Below are positions 16,300 to 24,800 of a stretch of 64,000 nt of DNA, in pieces. The notes beneath the pieces are model-generated. The model was not told the origin of the DNA, did no database searches, and saw only the letters and a list, made by a program, of their open reading frames with translations. The position numbers and the translations under genes are program-made. Origin of the DNA: Clostridia bacterium (GTDB taxonomy: Bacteria; Bacillota; Clostridia; Oscillospirales; Acutalibacteraceae); contig JAFYVN010000006.1 of the NCBI GenBank assembly GCA_017549105.1, forward strand, positions 124,001-188,000, in the 5' to 3' direction. Within the stretch, counting starts at the first letter, position 1. Every line of letters begins with the position of its first letter.

Positions 16300-17583
16300 T
16301 TATATTACCTTACCTATGCAGAAGTCGCCGTCAACAGCGGTGATTTCTGCTTTTATTATGCCGTGAATTTCGCTTTCACACGGGATTCTCACGGGAGTAT
16401 AATTTGACGTATACCCTTGCACAAAGCCTTCGTGATATTCCTCGGCAAGCACTTCAAGAATTCTGCCGATTTGATTATTCAGAAATTTATTTCTGATTTC
16501 ATCAGCAGCCATTGTCATTGCTGCCGCTCTTTTTTCTTTTTCACACTTTTCAATCTGGTCAGGCATTTTAGCCGCGGGAGTACCGGGTCTGATTGAATAA
16601 GGGAACACGTGTACCTTCTCGAAGCCAACCTTTTTCACAAAATCCATCGATGCTTTGAAATTCTCTGCGGTTTCACCCGGAAAGCCAACCATAACGTCGG
16701 TTGTGATTGTTGTGTCTTCAAACGATGCTCTGAGTTTTTTGCAGAGAGAATAATATTCCGCACTGTCGTAATGACGGTTCATACGTTTTAGAGTTGTATC
16801 GCATCCGCTCTGGAGCGAAATGTGAAACTGCGGGCAAAATTCGGGAATCTGAGCAAGTCCGTCAATAATTTCATCGGTTATGTGGTCGGGTTCAAGCGAA
16901 CCGAGACGGACTCTTTTTATGCCGTCAAATGAAGCCGCAACCTTAACTGCATCAACGATGTTTTTATCCGTTCCCAAACCGTAAGCAGAAAGATTTATAC
17001 CGACAAGTACAATCTCTGAAAAACCGTTTTTCTCAAGCTCGGCAATTTCGTTTTTCAGTTCATCAAGCGGCTTTGAGCGCACTCTGCCCCTTGCATAAGG
17101 AATGATACAATAAGAACAAAAACGGTTACAGCCGTCCTCGATTTTGACATTTGCCCTCGTTCTTTCACGGAACGAAGTGATGGTATCACCCGCAAAATCA
17201 TCGCCAGTTTTATGCATATCAACAGCAAAAATCCTGCCGCTTCCGTTGATATATTGCATTATATAATCGTGAAGAAAGCGGTTGCTCTTGTTGCCGATGA
17301 CGATATCTGCTTCGTCAAGCTTTTCACCGTATTCGGGAAATGCCTGGGTCATGCATCCCGTGAGCACAACCACACTTTCGGGATGCTGCTTTTTGAATCT
17401 GCGCACTGCCTGACGGGTTTTGCGGTCACTCTCTGCAGTGACAGTGCATGAATTTATAACATAAACATCCGCATCCTCCGAGTGGTCGGTTATAATAAAA
17501 CCGTGCTTTTCGAGAGTCTGTGCCATTGCCTGGGATTCATATTGATTTACCTTGCATCCAAGAGTATAAAAAGCGGCTTTCAT
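16300..17583 (-). CDS. mtaB: tRNA (N6-threonylcarbamoyladenosine(37)-C2)-methylthiotransferase MtaB
   Basis: 427 residues. The enzyme is a radical-SAM methylthiotransferase that converts t6A37 to ms2t6A37 in ANN-decoding tRNAs. The UPF0004 N-terminal domain supplies three cysteines (C10, C46, C77) for one Fe-S cluster. The radical SAM motif C152xxxC156xxC159 (GCNRFCSYC) binds the second. YTLGCKVNQYESQAM is typical of the MtaB branch rather than MiaB or RimO. A C-terminal TRAM-like part closes the protein. ATG at 17583 follows AAAGGAGA; an in-frame ATG 20 codons upstream lies inside the promoter. Confidence 0.95.
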   Translation of the reverse strand: MKAAFYTLGCKVNQYESQAMAQTLEKHGFIITDHSEDADVYVINSCTVTAESDRKTRQAVRRFKKQHPESVVVLTGCMTQAFPEYGEKLDEADIVIGNKSNRFLHDYIMQYINGSGRIFAVDMHKTGDDFAGDTITSFRERTRANVKIEDGCNRFCSYCIIPYARGRVRSKPLDELKNEIAELEKNGFSEIVLVGINLSAYGLGTDKNIVDAVKVAASFDGIKRVRLGSLEPDHITDEIIDGLAQIPEFCPQFHISLQSGCDTTLKRMNRHYDSAEYYSLCKKLRASFEDTTITTDVMVGFPGETAENFKASMDFVKKVGFEKVHVFPYSIRPGTPAAKMPDQIEKCEKEKRAAAMTMAADEIRNKFLNNQIGRILEVLAEEYHEGFVQGYTSNYTPVRIPCESEIHGIIKAEITAVDGDFCIGKVI

Positions 17584-17614
17584 TGCTTTCTCCTTTAAAT
17601 CTGAGTTCTTTTTC

Positions 17615-17643
17615 ATTATATCAAAAAAAATTGTGATAATCAA
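17615..17643 (-). promoter_or_regulatory. Sigma-A promoter of mtaB
   Basis: Minus strand: TTGATT (17638-17643), 17-bp spacer, TATAAT (17615-17620). Confidence 0.8.
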
Positions 17644-17683
17644 TCATATTTATTTCATATATTTTTTTGAAGGGAGAGATATT

Positions 17684-18844
17684 ATGAATTTATTCCGTAA
17701 ATACTTTCTGACGGTGTTGATTTCCGTCGCAATCATCACTAATTTCAATTTGTTTGCTTATGCTGAAAAATCTCCGCCACCCGTTGAAATAAAAGCAAAA
17801 TCAGCCGTGTTGATGGACGCTGCAACGGGCAAAATTCTTATGAAATTTAACGAAAACGAAAAAGTTTATCCTGCATCCGTCACAAAAATCATGCCTCTTC
17901 TGCTTATTACCGAAGCAATTGACAGCGGAAAAATCGCGCTCAGCGACGTTGTCACTGTTTCAGCAAATGCCGCTTCAAAAGGCGGATCTCAAATCTGGCT
18001 GAAGGAAGGTGAGCAAATGACGGTTGACGATTTGCTGAAGGCAACTGCCGTTTACAGCGCAAACGATGCGTGCACCGCTCTGGGTGATTACCTTGCAGGA
18101 AGTGATGAAGCATTTGTTAAGTTGCTCAACGAACGTGCCGCAGAACTCGGTATGACAAACACACATTTTGAAAACTGCACGGGACTTGATGATGAAACTG
18201 TCAATCATCTGACAACCGCTCTTGATGTTGCTGTTATGTCACGTGAACTGCTGAAACATGAACTCATCACAAACTACACAACAATATGGATGGATTCTCT
18301 TCGTGATGGTCAGACGGAGCTTGTCAACACAAATAAGCTTGTTCGTTTCTATGAAGGAACCACGGGACTAAAAACGGGAACGACCTCGAAAGCGGGTTGT
18401 TGCGTTTCGGCAAGTGCAATGAGAGACGGTACACACCTTATTGCTGTTGTTATGGGCAGCGAAAACAGTTCTGACAGATTTGAATCTGCCAAAGCAATGC
18501 TCAACTGGGGTTTTGCCAATTTTTCAACCGTGACGCCCGAAATAGACGCATCACTCATTCCCAATGTCGGAGTTATTAACGGTGTGGTTGACTTTCTCAC
18601 TCCAAAAGTTCCGGAACCCGATTCTTTTCTGATTGAAAAAGGCAGAGAAGGTGAAATCACTCAGACAATCGATGTTGCTGTTGACGTTGTTGCACCTGTT
18701 GAACAAGGTCAGGTACTCGGTACAGTCACATTCCGACTTGCAGACGAAGTGCTGGGAGAATATAAAATCACCGCTCCCGACACGATTGAGCCGCTTACAT
18801 TCGGAATTCTTTTTATGAGAATAATCGGAACATTTGCAAAATAA
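17684..18844 (+). CDS. D-alanyl-D-alanine carboxypeptidase (S11, DacF-like)
   Basis: 386 residues. A signal peptide (residues 1-28) precedes the penicillin-binding fold. All three active-site motifs are present: S65VTK68, S125AN127 and K230TG232. The C-terminal PBP5-type domain spans about 290-365, and a hydrophobic end (LTFGILFMRIIGTFAK) may serve as the membrane anchor. The enzyme removes the terminal D-Ala from peptidoglycan stem peptides. The sequence resembles the sporulation-linked DacF, but the spoIIA operon that often follows dacF is absent, so I leave the symbol open. GAAGGGAGAGATATT precedes the ATG. It is divergent from mtaB. Confidence 0.93.
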   Translation: MNLFRKYFLTVLISVAIITNFNLFAYAEKSPPPVEIKAKSAVLMDAATGKILMKFNENEKVYPASVTKIMPLLLITEAIDSGKIALSDVVTVSANAASKGGSQIWLKEGEQMTVDDLLKATAVYSANDACTALGDYLAGSDEAFVKLLNERAAELGMTNTHFENCTGLDDETVNHLTTALDVAVMSRELLKHELITNYTTIWMDSLRDGQTELVNTNKLVRFYEGTTGLKTGTTSKAGCCVSASAMRDGTHLIAVVMGSENSSDRFESAKAMLNWGFANFSTVTPEIDASLIPNVGVINGVVDFLTPKVPEPDSFLIEKGREGEITQTIDVAVDVVAPVEQGQVLGTVTFRLADEVLGEYKITAPDTIEPLTFGILFMRIIGTFAK

Positions 18845-18846
18845 AG

Positions 18847-18881
18847 GAACGAACCCTTCGGTCAGACCGAAGGGTTCGTTC
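18847..18881. terminator. Strong bidirectional intrinsic terminator
   Basis: A perfect 16-bp stem GAACGAACCCTTCGGT / ACCGAAGGGTTCGTTC with a 3-base loop, between the convergent carboxypeptidase and giant surface-protein genes. Confidence 0.93.
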
Positions 18882-18892
18882 TATTTAAAGGA

Positions 18893-21800
18893 TTAGTCTT
18901 CCTTCTTCTTTCTTGCGATTACATATGCTGCTGCAGCTGCACCGGAGATAACTGCGAATGCTGCTACGCCTGCAAATGAACCGGTATCGGGGATTACAAC
19001 GTCAACATCTGCGCCGACATCTTCCCAAGTTGCTTCGAAGACAAGGTCTGTTTCGCCCATCTTCTCGGGAACTTCGGGGTTCCAGCCTGCAAACTCTGCG
19101 CCTTCCTTAGCGGGATCTGCAGGAACAGGAATCTTTGTTCCTTCAACAACCTTGTAAACCTTATAAACCTCACCGTCTACCATATAAGTTACGGTATGGG
19201 TATGCTTGATAAGGTGAGCTGCACCAACGATAACGATGATACCGCCAACGATTGAAATGCCGGTGATCCATGCTGCGTTTGCACCGATTACTGAGCCGAC
19301 TACAACACCGGAAACAACTGTTCCGCCGATAACAATTCCGAGGAATGTCTTATCAACTTCCCACTGAGCTTCAAACTCGATGTTTTCACCGGGCATTGTT
19401 GCGGGAACTTCAGGCTCCCAACCAACAAATACGAAACCGAACTTTGTGGGTGCTGCGGGAACGGGAATGCTTTCGCCTTCTTCAAGAACATAGAGAGCGT
19501 AAGTCTTGCCGTCTACAACATATCTTGCTGTGTATTCTTCACCTGCAACGGGAACCTTAGCCCACTTTGCTGTGTAAGTAAGGTCATGTGCGGGCATTGT
19601 TGATACAACTGCGGGTTCCCAACCTGCGAAGATATAGCCTTCCTTAGCGGGATCTGCGGGAACGGGAACTTCTGATGCAAACTTAACATCTGCATATTCC
19701 TCATAAACTTCGCCTGCATCAAGATAATATGTTACCTTGTAGCTGTTGATTTCGAGGTTTGCGTATGCTTCGATATCTTCTGTTCCCATTGTTTCGGGAA
19801 GAGGATTGCCGTCCTTATCGGTCCAGCCGTTGAATGTGAAGCCTTCAACCTCAACTTCGGGATGAACAAGAGCTGCGCCCTCTTCAAATGTCTTGGTTGT
19901 GTATGCTTCAGCTGCACCGCCTTCACCCTTAACAAGGTAATATGTTACCTTATGGGTTTCGGTTTCGGGAACAACTTCCTTCCATGTAGCTGTAATCTTA
20001 AGGTCAGATGCGGGCATCTTGCCATCTTCGGGGATACCGTCCCAACCTGTGAACTCATAACCGTCTCTTGTGGGAACGGGAAGTTCACCGATTGTTTCGC
20101 CTTCTGCAAGCTCTTTTTCAATTGAAGTGCTGCCGTCTGCGAATGCGCCGCCGTTTGCATCTGCTGTAAATTCAAATGTTTCTACGCCGGGTTCTGCTTC
20201 CCAAACCGCCTTAACTGTAAGGTTGTTTGCGGGCATAGTCGCGGGAAGTGCGGGTTCCCAACCCTTGAAGATGAAGCCTGTTCTTGTGGGAGCTGCAGGC
20301 TCTGCTACGGTTGCACCGTATTCATAGGTTGCTGCGGGAACTTCGCTGCCGCCGTTTGAATCAAATGTGATTGTGTATTCGTTGATCTTCCACTCTGCTG
20401 TTGCATCGATGGGACCGCTGGGCATTGTATCGGGGATGGGATTTCCGTCCTTATCTACCCAATCAACGAAGGTGTAACCTTCCTTAACAGGAACATCAGG
20501 AAGAACTGTGTCAAGGTCTTTGCCGTATTCAACGGTATCGGTAAACTGAGCTGAACCGTCAGCAAATTCACCGCCGTTTGCGTCAAGAACGATATCGTAT
20601 TCGTTAACAGTCCACTTACCTGTGATTGTTACATCGTTTGCAGGCATTGTGATGCTTGTTGCGATCTCTGCACCGTAGTACCAACCGTCGAAGGTATAGC
20701 CTTCTGCTGAGGGAACTTCTGCAAGAGTTACGGTTTCGCCTTCCTTAACGTTTACGGGAACGGGAACTGTTGCACCTGCGGGTGCATTGCCGTCGAATGT
20801 ATAAGTTACTGTGTAAACAGCTTCTTCTGTCTTATCTTCTGTCCAGATACCTTCAAGAGTAACATCAGCCTTGGGCATTTCAAAGCTTGTAACGATTGAA
20901 CCGTTATAGTACCAACCGCTGAACTTGTAGCCATCAAGTGAGGGAACTGTTGCAACTGTTACGGTTGTTCCTTCTGTTACCTCTGTAGTAGCGGGAAGTG
21001 CAGGAGCATTTTCGGGAATAACTTCACCGATATATGCATAACCGAGATCATACTTTTCGGGAAGGATTTCCTTCCAGATTGCTGTAAGTTCAACGTTGCC
21101 TTCGGGCATTGTGAACGCTGCATTCTTTCCGTACTTGTTGCCGTCCTTATCTGTCCACTCTACAAACTCAAAGCCTGCACGGTCTGTTGTGGGAAGATTG
21201 ATTACTGCACCGGGAAGAAGTGTCTGGTCAGCAACTGCTGAACCGCCGTCTGTGTTGAATGAAAGTGTATATGCTGTGGGTTGTGTGGGAACATCGTTCC
21301 ATACAGCCTTAAGATCTACGGGATTTGCAGGCATTGTGAACTTATCGCCTGCTTCGTAGGTCTTGGTTCCGTCTGTCCAACCTGCAAACACCTTGCCATC
21401 CTTGCTTGTCTTGGGAAGGTTGATGCTTTCGCCTTCTGCAAGTTTCACATCGTCAACTTCTGAACCGCCATCTTCATCAAAGGTAAGAACATACTTTGTT
21501 GCTGTTGTAGGTTCAGTAGTAGGTTCTGCTGTTGTAGGCTCTGTGGTTGTGGGTTCGGGAATTGTTGTAAGTTCTTTCCACTGTGCGGTAAGAGTTACAT
21601 TGCCCTTAACTGTGTAATTATATCCTGCGGGGAATCTTGCGCCTCTTTCGTTATACCAGCCATCGAATTCGTAGCCGTCCTTTGAGGGAAGTTCGGGAAG
21701 CTTGATTTTTTCACCGTCTGTTGCAGTCATATCTTCGGGAAGAACAACACCTTCAACCGAACCGTCTGCAAGTGCAAACTTAACTGTGTAAGTAGCAAGA

Positions 21801-24800
21801 GTTGTGGGTACTGTTGTGGGTTCTGTGGGAAGCTCTTTCCACTGAGCGGTAAGTGTTACATTGCCCTTAACTGCATATTCATAACCTGCGGGGAATCTTA
21901 CGCCCTTTTCGTTGTACCAACCGTCGAACTCATAGCCATCCTTTGAGGGAAGTTCGGGAAGTTCGAATGTTTCGCCGTCCTGCTTTGTTACATCACCGGG
22001 AAGCTCAACGCCTTCAACAGAGCCGTCTGCAAGTGCAAACTTAACTGTGTATGTTGCAGGATCTGTTGATTCGGGAAGTTTTGTCCACTTCGCAATAAGA
22101 GTTACATCGCTTGTTGCATAGTACTCATTACCTGCGGGATATCTGTTGCCATTTGCATCATACCAGTAATCGAATTCATAACCTGTAAGTGCAAGGCCGG
22201 GAAGGATACAGGGTTCTCCTGCCTGAACATTTTCGGGCTGAGGTACTGTAAGTCCTTCGGGAGCACCGTTTTCAACTTCGAAGGTGATTGCGTATACGGG
22301 CTTTGCTGTTGTGGGAATAACAATCTTCTTCCACTTTGCTTCGAGTTCGATGCTTTCGCCGGGCATTACATAAGGTGTACCTGCGGGATATACATCAATA
22401 CCGTCTGACCAGCCGAGGAATTCGAATCCTTCTTTGAAGGTTTCGGGAAGCTCGTATTCTTCGCCAGCGATAAGCTTAGCGTCACTTACCTTTGAACCGT
22501 CTGCCTCATTGAATGTGAGATCGAAGATCTGGTTGGGAGTTACAACAAGCTCTGCATCGCTTGCGGGCATTGTGAAGGTCTCGCCGGGAGCATAGGTTGT
22601 TCCGTCGTATGTCCAACCTGTGAATCTGTAGCCTTCAAGTACGGGAAGAGCCTTTACAACTGCCTCTTCACCTGCTGCAAGTTCAATTGAAGCGGGAAGT
22701 TCGGGGAAGCCTTCCTCTGAATAATCATATACGTAGCTGAGAGTAAAGAGTTCAATGAATTCGGGTTCAAGAACAAGATCGCTTGCGGGCATCTTGCCGT
22801 CAGCGGGCATATTCTTCCAGCCTGCGAATCTGAAGCCTTCCTTCTCGGGGTTAGCCTTTGTGAAAGCGGGAATCTCTTCGCCTTCAGCTGCTTTGTTTGT
22901 GAATACTTCAAGGTCTGCGCCGTTTGCATCCTTATATGTTACGGAGTAAACCTTTGTGAAATCTGCTGTGAGATTTACATCTTTACCGGGCATTGTGAAA
23001 GTTTCACCGGGCATATAGAGGTTGCCTTCGGAATCTTTCCAACCGTTGAATCTGTATCCTTCCTTGGTAAGGATAGGAACAATGTGGAGTGCGCCTTCTG
23101 CAAGAAGCTTATCGAGTGCTTCGGGAACACCGTCACCCTCATCAAATGTGAGGTTATACTTGATTTCTTCCCAGATTGCCTTGAAGGTTTCGTCTGCTTC
23201 AAGACTGAGTGACTTGCCGGGTTCGTGAGTCACGCCTTCGCTGTCTAACCAGCCGTTAAGCTTATGGCCTTCCTTAGCGATATCATCAGCGGTGGGGAGA
23301 GTAATCTTTGAGCCGTAGTAATCGTTGATCTCTGCGTCACTTTCATCAGCAAACACACCGCCCATACCGTCGAATGTTGCTGTTTTCTTTGAGAGTTCAA
23401 AATATGCAACAAGGTTGTTGGGACCGTCCTCTGTAAGAGTAATCCTGAGAACGTTGTTTGCATTGTCGGTATCGGGAACGTTGCCGTTGCTGCTGATAAG
23501 GTTGGTGTATGAATGACGGATATCTGCTGTTGAAGCTGTATCGTCTGTAATTTCAACAACCTGACCCTCACTGCCTGTCTTAACCATAGGCATTGATGTG
23601 ATATTGATGAGGTTTCCGCCTGAACCAAGAGCCTGGATTACTGTTGTGATTGTATACTGAATGTCGCCGGGGAGAATTGCTTCCCACTGTGCGTAGAATT
23701 CCATATCCTTTGCGGGCATTGCTTCGGGAACTGAGGGAAGCCATGTGTAGTTATATTCACCGTCATCTCTTACAGGGATGGGAGGTGTAATTGTTTCGCC
23801 TGCTACATAAGTGACAGTTGTTTCTGCCTTGTTTTCACCGTCAACCACAAAGTAACCGCCGTTTGCATAGAATGTTGCTGTGTATGTGGGAACTACAACA
23901 TCAGTCCATACTGCCTTGAGGTTAAGGCTGTCGGAAGGCATTGTCATTGTCTGAAGTTCACCGGGAGCAACGATAACTGCGTCTGTTGCATCGTTTGCAT
24001 CTGCCCAACCAGCAAAAGTCTTTTCATCTGTGGGCCATTCGGGGTCTGCAGGAACGATAGCTGAAAGGTCTGAACCGAATGCAATTTCATCCTTTGCAAA
24101 AAGCTCTTCACCATCTGCAAATGCACCACCGTTTGCGTTGAGAGTTACAACATAAGTGTTAACAGTCCACTGTGCTGTAAGAGTTACATCGCCTGCAGGC
24201 ATTACGAATGCCGAGGGAGATTCTGCATCAGCAGGATTATAAATCTTGCCGTCAACGCTGTTGAGCCAACCTGCGAAGGTATGACCTTCCATCTCAAGAG
24301 CAGGACCGTAAACATCGTTTACGTTAACTGCTGAATCAGTTGCGTGTTTTTCGATTTCGCCAACAAGAATGTCGCCGTTCTTATATATTACATTATATTC
24401 TATAGCGCTCCACTTTGCGGTGTATTCTGCGCTTGCTGCGGGAAGTCTTTCGGGAAGAACAACATCCTTGCCGTCCTTATCTGTCCAGCCTTCGAATTTA
24501 TAGCCGGGCTTTTCAGGATCTGCAGGCTTTTTGTATTCTTCGTCAAACTTGCCGGGGATAGGATCGATTGTTGTCGCACCGTCACCGGTATTAAATGTAA
24601 GAGTTACATCGTTGGGAGCAAACACTGCATAGAAGCTCTTGCCTTCTGTGCTGTCCATCTTGCCGAGGTCTGCATCAGCCTCTGTTGCTTCGGGATTTGT
24701 TGACCAACCGAGGAAATGATGGCCTGTCTTTTCGGGAGTCTTTTCGGGAGCAACTACTGCTTCGCCGTATGTTACTGCGCTTGATGCGAAGGGAAGCACA

